Shown one piece after another: positions 1 through 8,713 of a DNA stretch of 64,000 nucleotides. Made by a program: the position numbers and the translations under genes. Under the pieces are notes generated by a model. That model was not told where the DNA came from. It made no database searches and worked only from the letters and a program-made list of their open reading frames with translations. Within the stretch, counting starts at the first letter, position 1; every line of letters begins with the position of its first letter. This DNA comes from Rhodocyclaceae bacterium (GTDB taxonomy: Bacteria; Pseudomonadota; Gammaproteobacteria; Burkholderiales; Rhodocyclaceae). The DNA lies in contig JADJAS010000007.1 of NCBI GenBank assembly GCA_016704145.1, positions 1,426,001 through 1,490,000 on the forward strand, written 5' to 3'.

Positions 1-806
1 GTCAGCGTCTCACCGAACAGCAACCAGGCGAGCAGCGCGGTGGTCGGCGGCGTCAGATAGAACAGGCTGGCGACATTCACCGCGCTGCCGTGGCGGATCA
101 GCCAGTTGAGCAGCGAGATGGCGCCGACGGACAGCACCAGCACCAGCCAGCCGAGCGCGAAGACGAACTCGCCGGTCCACTCGACGCGGCAGTCGTCGCG
201 CGCCAGCACGATGATGCCGGTGACGAGGGCGGTGGGCAGGAACTGGGCGACCGCGCCGCTGCGCCAGTCGAAATGCGGACAGAATTTCTTCTGGTAGAGC
301 GTGCCGGCGGTGATGCCGAGCAGCGCGGCCAGCGCCGGCCACAGGGCGTCGACGCTAAAGCCGGCGCCGAGCTTGTTCGACAGCACCAGCGCGACGCCGA
401 CGAAGCCCAGCGCGAGGCCGAGCCATTGACGCGGCACCACCCGCTCGCCGAGCAGGCGGCCGGCAATGGTCGCCGTCAGCAGCGGCTGCATGCCCACCAC
501 CAGGCTGCTGATGCCGGCCGGCAGCCCCATGCCGATCGACACGAACACGCCGCCAAGGTATACCCCATGCACCAGCAGGCCGGCGACGCCGATGTGAAAC
601 CACTGGCCACCGTCGCGTGGCCAGGGCGCCCGAAACACCAGGGCCAGGGAGGTCAGCAGCGCCAGCACCAGCAGATAGCGAACCGACAGAAACGCCAGCG
701 GCGCCGCATGGGGCAGGCCGAACTTGGCGCCGAGAAAACCGGTGCTCCAGAGGAAGACGAACAGGAAGGGCGCCAGGCGCGCGACCGACGGCGACGCGGC
801 CGGCAT
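1..806 (-). CDS. DMT-family (EamA) transporter, C-terminus cut by window edge
   Basis: This is an inner-membrane drug/metabolite transporter of the EamA type. The minus-strand reading from the ATG at 806 gives a hydrophobic protein beginning MPAASPSVARLAPFLF, with the early helix motif FLWSTGFLGAKFGLP and, near the cut end, VASLFYLTPPTTALLAWLLFGE, which is the usual start of the second EamA repeat's last helices. About 268 residues are visible of an expected 290-310. An in-frame TGA at 816-818 limits the start to this ATG. It follows yebC on the same strand, and the 37-bp gap holds one copy of the dispersed 24-bp repeat. The substrate cannot be told from sequence. Confidence 0.85.
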   Translation of the reverse strand, partial: MPAASPSVARLAPFLFVFLWSTGFLGAKFGLPHAAPLAFLSVRYLLVLALLTSLALVFRAPWPRDGGQWFHIGVAGLLVHGVYLGGVFVSIGMGLPAGISSLVVGMQPLLTATIAGRLLGERVVPRQWLGLALGFVGVALVLSNKLGAGFSVDALWPALAALLGITAGTLYQKKFCPHFDWRSGAVAQFLPTALVTGIIVLARDDCRVEWTGEFVFALGWLVLVLSVGAISLLNWLIRHGSAVNVASLFYLTPPTTALLAWLLFGETL

Positions 807-811
807 CGGCG

Positions 812-835
812 AAAGTCAGCCGTGGTGGCGCGCCG
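812..835 (+). repeat. Dispersed 24-bp repeat, copy 1 (intergenic)
   Basis: Copy with about 2 mismatches to the consensus (AAAGTCAG, CCRTGGCG, RCACGCCG). It fills most of the gap between the yebC stop and the start codon of the DMT transporter, on the strand opposite to both genes. Read in that direction one frame contains TGA, which is tolerated because the copy is not translated. Confidence 0.8.
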
Positions 836-843
836 GCGACGCG

Positions 844-1569
844 CTATTCATCCATCACCGCCGTCGTGTAGACCTCCTGCACGTCGTCGAGGCCTTCCAG
901 CGCGTCGAGCAGCTTCTGCATCTTCGCGGCGTCGTCGCCGGCCAGTTCGGTCTCGCTGCCTGGCTTCATGGTCACTTCGGCGAACTCGGGCGCGAGGCCA
1001 GCCTTCTCCAGCGCGTCCTTGACGGCCAGGAAATCGCCGGGGCCGGTGATCACCTCGATCGAGCCGTCGTCATTCGTCGACACGTCCTCGGCGCCGGCCT
1101 CGATGGCCGCGTCCATCACCTTGTCCTCGGAAACACCGGGCGCGAAGATCAATTGCCCGCAATGCTTGAACATGAAGGCCACGGAGCCGTCGGTGCCCAG
1201 GTTGCCGCCGTTCTTGGCGAAGGCGTGGCGCACTTCAGCGACGGTGCGCACCTTGTTGTCGGTCAGGCAATCGACCATCACCGCGGCGCCGGCGATGCCG
1301 TAGCCCTCGTAGCGCAGTTCCTCGTAGCTCACACCTTCCAGTTCGCCGGTACCCTTCTTGATGGCGTTCTCGATCTTGTCCTTCGGCATGTTGACGGCCT
1401 TGCCCTTGTCCACGGCAAGACGCAGGCGCGGATTGAAGCCCGGGTCGCCGCCGCCCATCTTGGCGGCGACGGTGATTTCCTTGGCGATTTTCGAGAAGGC
1501 GGCGCCGCGTTTTTCGTCCTGGCGTCCCTTGCGGTGCTGGATGTTGGCCCATTTCGAGTGACCGGCCAT
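844..1569 (-). CDS. yebC: YebC/PmpR family transcriptional regulator / translation factor
   Basis: A 241-residue protein of the YebC/PmpR family, cytoplasmic, described in other bacteria as a DNA-binding regulator and more recently as a ribosome-associated factor easing proline stalls. The start is fixed by the family N-terminus MAGHSKWANIQHRKG at 1569, and the length is typical. Other conserved stretches are KMGGGDPGFNPRLR and NMPKDKIENAIKKG. In most proteobacteria it precedes ruvC; here it is divergent from a HerA-like ATPase across a 55-bp gap and followed by a DMT exporter. Confidence 0.95.
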   Translation of the reverse strand: MAGHSKWANIQHRKGRQDEKRGAAFSKIAKEITVAAKMGGGDPGFNPRLRLAVDKGKAVNMPKDKIENAIKKGTGELEGVSYEELRYEGYGIAGAAVMVDCLTDNKVRTVAEVRHAFAKNGGNLGTDGSVAFMFKHCGQLIFAPGVSEDKVMDAAIEAGAEDVSTNDDGSIEVITGPGDFLAVKDALEKAGLAPEFAEVTMKPGSETELAGDDAAKMQKLLDALEGLDDVQEVYTTAVMDE

Positions 1570-1624
1570 GGCGAATTCCTTATGCGTAAAATGGACTAAT
1601 TTTATCACCCGGGGAGTGCCCACC

Positions 1625-3136
1625 ATGTCTCGTCCGCTGCTCGTCGCCAAGGCCGGCGACACCGAAATCTGCCTGCTGCCCGCGCTCGCCAACCGCCATG
1701 GCTTGATCACCGGCGCCACCGGCACCGGCAAGACCGTCACGCTGCAACGCCTGGCCGAGCAGTTCTCGGCGATCGGCGTGCCGGTGTTCCTCGCCGACGT
1801 CAAAGGCGACTTGTCGGGCCTCGGCGCCGCCGGCGTCAAGTCCGACAAGCTGGCCGCGCGGCTGGACAAACTCGGCGTCACGGACTGGGCGCCGGTGAAG
1901 AATCCGGTGGTGTTCTGGGACGTGTTCGGCGAGGCCGGCCACCCCGTGCGCGCCACCGTTTCCGACATGGGCCCGCTGCTGCTCTCTCGTCTGCTCGGCC
2001 TCAACGACACGCAGGAAGGCGTGCTGCAGCTCGTCTTCAAGATCGCCGACGACAACGGTCTGCTGCTGCTCGACCTCAAGGATCTGCGCGCCATGGTCCA
2101 GCATGTCGGCGACAACGCCAAGCAGTTCACCACCGAGTACGGCAACGTCTCGGCCGCTTCCATCGGCGCCATCCAGCGCGGCTTGCTGACGCTGGAGCAG
2201 CAGGGCGGCGACAAGTTCTTCGGCGAGCCGATGCTTGATATCAGCGACCTGATGCAGGCCGACCGCGGCAAAGGTGTCGTGAACATTCTCGCCGCCGACA
2301 AGCTGATGAATTCGCCGCAGGCGTATTCCACCTTCCTGCTCTGGATGCTGGCCGAACTCTTCGAGCAATTGCCCGAGGCCGGCGACCTGGAAAAGCCGAA
2401 ACTCGTGTTCTTCTTCGATGAGGCCCACCTGCTGTTCAACGAGGCACCGCCGGCGCTGCTGGAAAAGATCGAGCAGGTCGTGCGGCTGATCCGCTCCAAG
2501 GGTGTCGGTGTCTACTTCGTCACCCAGAACCCGCTCGACGTGCCGGACAAGGTGCTGGCCCAGCTTGGCAATCGCGTTCAGCACGCGCTGCGCGCTTTCA
2601 CGCCGCGCGACCAGAAGGCCGTGCAGACGGCGGCGCAAACGTTGCGTGCGAATCCGAAGTTCGATGCCGAAAAGGCGATCATGGAACTCGGTGTCGGCGA
2701 GGCGCTGCTGTCCTTCCTGGATGAGAAAGGCACGCCGGCCGTGGTCGAACGCGCCTTCGTGCTGGCGCCGGGCTCGCGCATCGGCCCGATGACGCCGGAG
2801 GAACGCGCCGGCGCTATTCAGGGTTCGACGCTGTTCGGTCACTACGAAAAGGTAGTGGACCGCGAATCGGCCTTCGAGAAACTGAAGGAAGCCAGGGAAG
2901 CCGCCGCGGCGGAAGCGCCGAAAGTCAGCCGTGGCGAGACGCCGGGCGCGAAGCAAACCGAGGAGGAATCTGGCGGCATCTTCGGCAGCCTGGGTTCCAT
3001 CCTCGGCGGTTCCAGCCGCCGGCAGGGCGTCGGCGAGGCGATGGTCAAGTCGGCCGTGCGCGCCATCGGCTCCAAGGTGGGCCAGGAAATCGTGCGTGGC
3101 GTGCTGGGTTCTATCCTTGGCGGCAGAAGGCGCTGA
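1625..3136 (+). CDS. yjgR: HerA-like helicase/ATPase, DUF853 family (YjgR-like)
   Basis: A 503-residue cytoplasmic P-loop ATPase related to HerA/FtsK translocases, similar in size to E. coli YjgR. Walker A is GATGTGKT near residue 31, and Walker B is LVFFFDEAHLLF near residue 260. The C-terminal tail is low-complexity and ends in glycine-rich IFGSLGSILGGS and GSILGGRRR. The start is ATG 1625 (MSRPLLVAK), 8 nt after a GGGGAG ribosome-binding site; an ATG at 1568 in frame lies inside yebC and is unlikely. The linker before the tail carries the 24-bp repeat, read as KVSRGETP. The last 26 nt overlap the 3' end of the convergent P-type ATPase gene. The cellular role is unknown. Confidence 0.9.
   Translation: MSRPLLVAKAGDTEICLLPALANRHGLITGATGTGKTVTLQRLAEQFSAIGVPVFLADVKGDLSGLGAAGVKSDKLAARLDKLGVTDWAPVKNPVVFWDVFGEAGHPVRATVSDMGPLLLSRLLGLNDTQEGVLQLVFKIADDNGLLLLDLKDLRAMVQHVGDNAKQFTTEYGNVSAASIGAIQRGLLTLEQQGGDKFFGEPMLDISDLMQADRGKGVVNILAADKLMNSPQAYSTFLLWMLAELFEQLPEAGDLEKPKLVFFFDEAHLLFNEAPPALLEKIEQVVRLIRSKGVGVYFVTQNPLDVPDKVLAQLGNRVQHALRAFTPRDQKAVQTAAQTLRANPKFDAEKAIMELGVGEALLSFLDEKGTPAVVERAFVLAPGSRIGPMTPEERAGAIQGSTLFGHYEKVVDRESAFEKLKEAREAAAAEAPKVSRGETPGAKQTEEESGGIFGSLGSILGGSSRRQGVGEAMVKSAVRAIGSKVGQEIVRGVLGSILGGRRR
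2921..2944 (+). repeat. Dispersed 24-bp repeat, copy 2 (in yjgR linker)
   Basis: One mismatch to consensus. Sense orientation, encoding KVSRGETP in the alanine-rich linker before the glycine-rich C-terminal tail of the HerA-like ATPase. Confidence 0.85.
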
Positions 3137-5771
3137 CGAGGCGCTTGCGTGCTTCCTCTGCAATACCCAGCGCCAGCGCGAAGGGCAGCATGTACAGCCA
3201 GACGTCGAGGCCGAGCGGCGCGGTGGCGAACAGCCGCTGCCCCCAGGGCGTGTAGACGATGGCGAGCAGCAGCGCCGCCTCGACGGCCAGCCCGAGCAGC
3301 AGCAGCCGATTGCCGAGCAGGGGGAAGCGCCAGGCCGGCAACGTCGGGTGGCGACAGACGAACACATTGACCATCTGTCCGAGCACGATCGCCGCGAGGC
3401 AGGCCGTGGTCGCGGCGAGGTAGAGCGGCACCGGCGCGGCGAGAGGCTCGCCGTAGCGCCAGCCACCCTGATCCAGCACGAAGAAGAACGCGGCCATCGC
3501 CGCCAGTGCCTCCAGCGGACCGAGAAATAGATAGGCGCGCGCCAGTAGCGGCCACGAGAGCAATCGTTCGTGCCTGGGGCGCGGTGGCCTCTTCATCACA
3601 TCCGGATGCGGCGGCTCGGCACCGAGCGCGAGCGCCGGCAGCATGTCGGTGCCGAGGTCGACGGCCAGAATCTGGATCACGGTCAGCGGCAGCGGGATGC
3701 GGAACAGCACGAAGGCCAGGTAGGGCACGATTTCCGGAATGTTCGAGGTGAGGATGTAGGTCAGGAACTTGCGGATGTTCTCGAACACCGCGCGGCCTTC
3801 CTCGATGGCGTTCACGATGGTGGCGAAGTGGTCGTCGAGCAGCACGATGTCGGCCGCTTCGCGCGCCACGTCGGTGCCTGAGCGGCCCATGGCGATGCCG
3901 ATGTGGGCGGTCTTCAGCGCCGGCGCGTCGTTCACGCCGTCGCCGGTCACAGCGACAATTTCGCCCTTGTGGCGCAGCGCCTCGACGACCAGCATCTTCT
4001 GCTCGGCGGTGACGCGGGCGAAGACGATTTCCGGCGCGTCGAGCGCGAGTTGCAGTTCGCTTGCCGACATCCGGCGAACCTCGTCGCCGAGAACCACGGA
4101 CGGCGATGTGCCTTGCACCAGGGCGATCTCGCGGGCGATGGCCAGCGCCGTGCGCGGATGGTCGCCGGTGACCATGATCACGCGCAGGCCGGCCTCGTGG
4201 CAGCGCGTCACGGCTTCGTGCACGTCAGCGCGCGGCGGGTCTTCGAGGCCGACCAGTCCGCAGAGCTGCAAATCGCCTTCCTGGGCGAGTGCGTCTCCCG
4301 CCAGCGGCCGCCAGGCCAGCGCCAGCACGCGCAGGCCGCGGTCGGCCATGTCCGCCTGCGCCTGCTCGAAGCGCCGTCGCATCGTCGCATCGAACGGCCT
4401 GGCGATGCCGCCATCGAGCCATGAAGTGCACAGCGGCAAAACAGTCTCCGGCGCGCCCTTGCACCACAGGTTGCGACGGCCATGGGCGTCGCGGGTGATG
4501 ACCGACATGCGCCGCCGTTCCGCGTCGAAGGGGATTTCGGTGACGCGCTCCTCCGCTTCGCCCGCGCCGGCGAACTGCCAGAGGGCGATCTCCATCGGGT
4601 CGCCCAGCGGTTGGCCTGCCGGGAACTTGAGGCTGTGGCAATGGCGCGCGACGGCGCGCAGCTCGGCATCGGCGGCCCTGGGCCAGCGCTCGGCGGCGAG
4701 CCGATGCCGGTCGGCGACATAGAGCTCGCGCACCGTCATGCGGTTCTCGGTCAGCGTGCCGGTCTTGTCGGTGAGGATCACCGTCGCGCTGCCCAGCGTC
4801 TCGACGGCGGGCAGGTGGCGCACCAGCGCGTTGCGCTTCGCCATGCGCTGCGTGGCCAGCGCCAGGGCAAGCGTGACGGTGGGCAACAGCCCTTCGGGCA
4901 CGTTGGCGACGATGATGCCGATGGCGAACATGGCGTTGGCCCAGAACGGTAGGCCAATGGCCTGGCCGACGGCAAAAAATGATCCGCCGAGGACGACGGC
5001 CAGCGTCGCCACCAGTTTCGAAACGCGGCGGATTTCGGCCTGCAGCGGCGATTCGGTCTCGCCGGCGGTCTGGGTCAGGTGGGCGATACGGCCGAATTCG
5101 GTGCCCATGCCAGTGGCGTAGGCGATCGCCCGGCATTCGCCTGACAGGATCATCGTCCCCGCCAGCAGCAGGTTGCGTGCCGCCAGCGGGTCGTTACCGG
5201 GATCGGGCTCGGCGCTGCGGGCCTTCGGCCGGGCTTCGCCGGTCAGCGTCGCCAGGTTGACGCGCAGCCCCCAGGCCTCGACGATGCGGCAGTCCGCGGG
5301 TACCTGGCCGCCTTCGGCAAGCAACAGCAGGTCGCCCGGGACGATGTCGTCCGCCGACAGCGTCAGGGATTGGCCATCGCGTACGGCTTGAACCCGGCGT
5401 GGCAGCAACTCGCGCAGCGCCGCCAGTGCCTGCTCGGCCCGGTAGGCCTGCCAGAACGAGAACAAGCCGTTGACGACGATGACGCCGACGATGGCAATGC
5501 CGAGTTCCCGCATGCCGCCACCCGGATCGAAATGCTCGGCGACGAAGGCCAGCGTAGCCGCCAGCCAGAGCAACAGCGCGAAGAAGTGCGTGAACTCCCT
5601 GGCCAAAGTCAGCCATGGCGGCTCGCCGACTACCGCCTCGATGCGGTTGGGCCCGAACTCGGCCAGCCGACGCGCAGCCTCTTGCGCGGACAGCCCCGAT
5701 AGTCCGCCGCCAAGACTCGCAGATACCTCGGCGGTGGAGAGTTGTGCGATATTGATGCCTCTCGCTTCCAT
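3111..5771 (-). CDS. P-type (type II) cation-transporting ATPase
   Basis: An 886-residue integral membrane cation pump. The N-terminal cation-ATPase domain contains LAEFGPNRIEAV. Downstream are the actuator motif TGEA, the ion-site helix NVPEGLLPTVTLALALATQRMAKRN, and the phosphorylation motif DKTGTLTENRMT (about residue 340). The hinge is VTGDGVNDAPALK, and the C-terminal helices include SNIPEIVPYLAFVLFRIPLPL. NVPEGLL and AVETLG resemble Na,K-/H,K- and Ca-type pumps, but the transported ion cannot be decided. A GTG directly precedes the ATG chosen (5771). A repeat copy falls in the segment EPPWLTL before the first membrane helix. The gene converges on yjgR with a 26-nt overlap. Confidence 0.9.
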   Translation of the reverse strand: MEARGINIAQLSTAEVSASLGGGLSGLSAQEAARRLAEFGPNRIEAVVGEPPWLTLAREFTHFFALLLWLAATLAFVAEHFDPGGGMRELGIAIVGVIVVNGLFSFWQAYRAEQALAALRELLPRRVQAVRDGQSLTLSADDIVPGDLLLLAEGGQVPADCRIVEAWGLRVNLATLTGEARPKARSAEPDPGNDPLAARNLLLAGTMILSGECRAIAYATGMGTEFGRIAHLTQTAGETESPLQAEIRRVSKLVATLAVVLGGSFFAVGQAIGLPFWANAMFAIGIIVANVPEGLLPTVTLALALATQRMAKRNALVRHLPAVETLGSATVILTDKTGTLTENRMTVRELYVADRHRLAAERWPRAADAELRAVARHCHSLKFPAGQPLGDPMEIALWQFAGAGEAEERVTEIPFDAERRRMSVITRDAHGRRNLWCKGAPETVLPLCTSWLDGGIARPFDATMRRRFEQAQADMADRGLRVLALAWRPLAGDALAQEGDLQLCGLVGLEDPPRADVHEAVTRCHEAGLRVIMVTGDHPRTALAIAREIALVQGTSPSVVLGDEVRRMSASELQLALDAPEIVFARVTAEQKMLVVEALRHKGEIVAVTGDGVNDAPALKTAHIGIAMGRSGTDVAREAADIVLLDDHFATIVNAIEEGRAVFENIRKFLTYILTSNIPEIVPYLAFVLFRIPLPLTVIQILAVDLGTDMLPALALGAEPPHPDVMKRPPRPRHERLLSWPLLARAYLFLGPLEALAAMAAFFFVLDQGGWRYGEPLAAPVPLYLAATTACLAAIVLGQMVNVFVCRHPTLPAWRFPLLGNRLLLLGLAVEAALLLAIVYTPWGQRLFATAPLGLDVWLYMLPFALALGIAEEARKRLVSAFCRQG
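5606..5629 (+). repeat. Dispersed 24-bp repeat, copy 3 (antisense in P-type ATPase)
   Basis: One mismatch. Antisense to the host gene, where it is read as GEPPWLTL just before the first transmembrane helix. Confidence 0.8.
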
Positions 5772-5809
5772 CACGCATTCCAGCCCGGCTTGTCGGGTTC
5801 CGATTCAGT

Positions 5810-6718
5810 ATGGCATCAAAATTCTCCGGTGGCGTCGCACTCGCCCTGCTGGCCGCGTTCGGGTTTTCGGCCAAGGCCATCTTCATCAAGCTGGCCTATG
5901 GCTATGCGCAGGCCGCGCCGGTCGGGGCGGTGACGCTGCTCGCCTTGCGCATGGCGTTCGCGCTGCCAGTGTTTCTCTGGATCGGCTTGCGCGAATCGCG
6001 CAACGCCACCCCGCTGGAGCGACGCGACTGGGCTGCCATTCTGGCACTGGGTCTGCTTGGCTACTACGGCGCCAGCATCCTCGATTTCCTCGGCTTGCAG
6101 TACATCAGCGCCGGCCTGGAGCGGCTGATCCTGTTTACCTACCCGACCCTGACGTTGCTGCTCGGCGCGCTGCTGTACGGGCAGAAGATCGGGCGTCGCG
6201 AATGGTGGGCCTTGGCCTTGTGCTACCTGGGCATCGGTGCGGCTTTCGCGCACGACTTGAACCTGTCGGCGGAGACTTCGGCGGTCTGGATCGGCGCGGC
6301 GTTCGTTTTCGGTTCTTCGGTCTGTTACGCCTTGTACCTGTCGGGCAGCGGGCCGATGCTGGCACGCATTGGCGTGACCCGCTTCACCGCGCTGGCCATG
6401 CTGGTGTCGACCGCGGCGACGCTGGTCCATTTCCTCGCCAGCCAGCCGCTCTCGGCGCTGGTGCAGCCACTGCCCATCTACGGCTACGGGCTGGCGATGG
6501 CCGTGTTGTCGACGATCATCCCCGTGTTTGCCCAGTCGGCGGCGATCCGCCGCATTGGCAGCGGCCGCGCGGCGCTGATCGGCACCATCGGCCCGCTGCT
6601 AACCATCGTGTTCGGCTGGTGGTTGCTGGGCGAGACGATTTCCGTCTGGCAGCTGGCCGGCATGGCCCTGGTGGTGGCCGGCGTGGTGCTGGTCAGCCGG
6701 CGAGGTTCAGCCGCCTGA
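5810..6718 (+). CDS. DMT-family (EamA) transporter
   Basis: A 302-residue inner-membrane transporter with two EamA repeats of five helices each. Motifs seen are GVALALLAAFGFSAKAIFIKL at the start, YISAGLERLILFTYPTLTLLLGALL at the end of the first half, and LIGTIGPLLTIVFGWWLLGE in the second. The start at ATG 5810 (MASKFSGG) gives the first helix at once. It is distinct from the DMT gene at the left edge of the window. Its 3' end overlaps the convergent metF by 26 nt. The substrate is unknown. Confidence 0.88.
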   Translation: MASKFSGGVALALLAAFGFSAKAIFIKLAYGYAQAAPVGAVTLLALRMAFALPVFLWIGLRESRNATPLERRDWAAILALGLLGYYGASILDFLGLQYISAGLERLILFTYPTLTLLLGALLYGQKIGRREWWALALCYLGIGAAFAHDLNLSAETSAVWIGAAFVFGSSVCYALYLSGSGPMLARIGVTRFTALAMLVSTAATLVHFLASQPLSALVQPLPIYGYGLAMAVLSTIIPVFAQSAAIRRIGSGRAALIGTIGPLLTIVFGWWLLGETISVWQLAGMALVVAGVVLVSRRGSAA

Positions 6719-7529
6719 CGATCTCCGTGGTCAGCCCGGCCTGGTTGAGCGTGTAGAAGTGTAGGCCGGGCGCGCCGCTCCTGATCAGCCGCTCGCAGAG
6801 TTCCGTCACCACATCGAGGCCGAAGGCGCGGATCGATGCCGCGTCGTCGCCGTAGCTCTCGAACTGCTTGCGTATCCAGCGCGGAATCTCGGCGCCGCAG
6901 TTGTCGGCGAAGCGCGCGAGCTTGCTGAAGCTGGCGATGGGCATGACGCCGGGGATGATAGGGATGGTCACGCCCGCCCGACGCGCGTCGGCGACGAAGT
7001 GCTCGTAGGCATCGGCGTTGTAGAAGAATTGGGTGATGGCGGCGTCGGCGCCGGCCTCGGCCTTGCGCTTGAAGTTGGCCAGATCCTCGCTGGGGCCGCG
7101 TGCCTGCGGATGGCACTCGGGATAGGCGGCGACCTCGATGCGGAACCAGTCGCCGGTTTCCTTGCGGATGAACTCGACCAGTTCGTTGGCGTGGCGCAGT
7201 TCGCCGGGCTCGGCCATGCCGGAGGGCAGGTCGCCGCGCAGGGCGACGATGCGGCGGATGCCGGCGTCCTGGTAGCGCTGGAGGATTTCGCGGATGCGCG
7301 TTCGGGTCGAGCCGATGCAGGAGAGGTGCGGCGCGGCGGGCAGGCCGGCGGCGCGGATCTCGGCGACGGTGTCGAAGGTGCGGTCCTGGGTCGAGCCGCC
7401 GGCGCCGAAGGTGACGGAGAAGAAGGCTGGTTTCAGTTGTGCCAGCTTCGTCCAGGTGGCGCGCAGCTTTTCCGCGCCTTCCGCGGTTTGCGGTGGGAAG
7501 AATTCGACCGAGAGTTCAATGTTTCGCAT
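6693..7529 (-). CDS. metF: 5,10-methylenetetrahydrofolate reductase
   Basis: A 278-residue flavoprotein reducing 5,10-methylene-THF to 5-methyl-THF, the methyl donor for methionine synthesis. The conserved start is MRNIELSVEFFPPQT. Further signatures are FFSVTFGAGGSTQDRTFD, HLSCIGST, RIVALRGDLP and ITQFFYNADAYEHF. It is the last gene of the minus-strand run ahcY, small membrane protein, tlyA, metF, and its start overlaps the tlyA end by 14 nt. It is therefore probably under the SAH riboswitch upstream of ahcY, which would coordinate homocysteine release with remethylation. Confidence 0.95.
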   Translation of the reverse strand: MRNIELSVEFFPPQTAEGAEKLRATWTKLAQLKPAFFSVTFGAGGSTQDRTFDTVAEIRAAGLPAAPHLSCIGSTRTRIREILQRYQDAGIRRIVALRGDLPSGMAEPGELRHANELVEFIRKETGDWFRIEVAAYPECHPQARGPSEDLANFKRKAEAGADAAITQFFYNADAYEHFVADARRAGVTIPIIPGVMPIASFSKLARFADNCGAEIPRWIRKQFESYGDDAASIRAFGLDVVTELCERLIRSGAPGLHFYTLNQAGLTTEIVRRLNLAG

Positions 7530-8343
7530 GTCTTGTCCAGATGAAGAATTCGCGGTTGCCGTCGCTACCGGTGATCGGGCTTTCGAAGTAGTCGAGCACG
7601 CGCAAGCCGGCTGTTTCCGCAGCCTGGCGCAGCCTGGCCGCGACGACCGGGTAGAGCGAGGCGTCGCGCACGATGCCGCCCTTGCCGACGTTTTCCGGCC
7701 CGACTTCGAACTGCGGCTTGACCAGCAGCAGCATGTCGCCATCGTCGGCGAGCAGCGCCGGCAGCTGCGGCAGCACCAGGGTCAGGGAAATGAAGGAGAG
7801 GTCGCCGACGATCAGGTCATATCGGCGTCCCGCGACGGCTGACTTTGCCAAGTCACGCGCATTGACACCCTCGAAGCAGGTCACGCGCGGATCGGCGCGC
7901 AACCTTGGGCTGAGCTGGTCATGGCCAACATCGATGCCCACCACGCCGGCGGCGCCGGCCTGCAGCAGGCAGTCGGTGAAGCCGCCGGTGCTCTGGCCGA
8001 CGTCGAGGCAGGTCCGGCCAGCGACGTCGAGCTTCGTGTGGGCCAGCGCGCCGGCCAGCTTGATGCCGCCGCGAGATACGTAGCGGTCGAGGTCGTCTTT
8101 CATCACCGTGATCTCGGCCGAGGCCGGCAGGATCGCCGAGGGCTTGGCGACGGAACCTTCCGACCACGAAACGCGGCCCGCCTCGATCAGTCGCTGGGCG
8201 ACCGTGCGCGAGGGCGCGAGGCCACGTTCGACCAGCAGCTGGTCGGCGCGCAGGCCGTCGTGATGATGGGCCGCGGCGGTTGCCACGACCGCCGCCACGG
8301 GCTTCGGTGCCGCTCGGGAAGCACGACGATGGAAGGACTTCAT
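7516..8343 (-). CDS. tlyA: TlyA-family rRNA (cytidine-2'-O)-methyltransferase / hemolysin-A-like protein
   Basis: A 275-residue protein with an N-terminal S4 RNA-binding domain (LRADQLLVERGLAPSRTVAQRLIEAGRV) and a C-terminal FtsJ-like SAM methyltransferase (YVSRGGIKLAGAL, then CLDVGQSTGGFTDCLLQAGA as the SAM site and VGDLSFISL). TlyA proteins methylate ribosomal RNA; calls as hemolysin are historical. The first 30 residues (HRRASRAAPKPVAAVVATAAAHHHD) are an unusual extension ahead of the S4 domain. The start overlaps the stop of the preceding membrane gene (ATGA), and a repeat copy lies in KSAVAGRR. It sits in a SAM/SAH-recycling operon, fitting a SAM-consuming enzyme. Confidence 0.9.
   Translation of the reverse strand: MKSFHRRASRAAPKPVAAVVATAAAHHHDGLRADQLLVERGLAPSRTVAQRLIEAGRVSWSEGSVAKPSAILPASAEITVMKDDLDRYVSRGGIKLAGALAHTKLDVAGRTCLDVGQSTGGFTDCLLQAGAAGVVGIDVGHDQLSPRLRADPRVTCFEGVNARDLAKSAVAGRRYDLIVGDLSFISLTLVLPQLPALLADDGDMLLLVKPQFEVGPENVGKGGIVRDASLYPVVAARLRQAAETAGLRVLDYFESPITGSDGNREFFIWTRHAKH
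7823..7846 (-). repeat. Dispersed 24-bp repeat, copy 4 (in tlyA)
   Basis: Two mismatches. Sense orientation but in another frame, read as KSAVAGRR in the loop before the YDLIVGDLSFI strand of TlyA. Confidence 0.8.
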
Positions 8344-8687
8344 TCCTTCGGCTTCAGGAGACTCGCCAGCAGCCAGGAGATCAGGCTGTAAAGAATCGCG
8401 CCGAAGACGCCCGACCAGAAACCGCCAACCGAGAAGCCGTCGAGGAAGCTGCCGACGGCCCAGAACAGCAGGCCGTTGATGACCAGCAGGAAGAGGCCGA
8501 GCGTCAGCAGCGTCACCGGCAGCGTCAGGATGACCAGGATCGGCCGCACCAGCGCGTTGACCAGGCCGAGCACCAGCGCGGCGATCAAGGCCGAGCCGAA
8601 GGAGGCGACCTGGATCGACGGCATCAGGTAGGCTACGGCCAGCAGGGCGATGGCGTTGAGCAACCAGCCGATCAGCATGCGGACCAT
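8340..8687 (-). CDS. Phage-holin-family-IV / YvlD-like membrane protein
   Basis: A 115-residue protein made almost wholly of four hydrophobic helices (MLIGWLLNAIALLAVAYLMP, ALIAALVLGLVNALVRPIL, LTLGLFLLVINGLLFWAVG, GAILYSLISWLLASLL). The internal LGLVNALVRPILVILTLPVTLLTLGLF is the hallmark of the YvlD/phage holin family IV. Despite the name there is no phage context. The gene lies between ahcY and tlyA, a common place in betaproteobacteria, and overlaps tlyA by 4 nt. Function unknown. Confidence 0.85.
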   Translation of the reverse strand: MVRMLIGWLLNAIALLAVAYLMPSIQVASFGSALIAALVLGLVNALVRPILVILTLPVTLLTLGLFLLVINGLLFWAVGSFLDGFSVGGFWSGVFGAILYSLISWLLASLLKPKE

Positions 8688-8713
8688 GGTCTGCCTCCGT
8701 TCTCGCTAGCGGC

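Noticed and set aside
1568..1624. A longer N-terminus for the HerA-like ATPase starting at 1568.
   Set aside because: It overlaps the yebC start on the other strand, and ATG 1625 has a strong GGGGAG site.
8340..8687. Holin-family protein as a sign of prophage.
   Set aside because: The family name is historical; neighbours are methyl-cycle genes and no phage gene is present.
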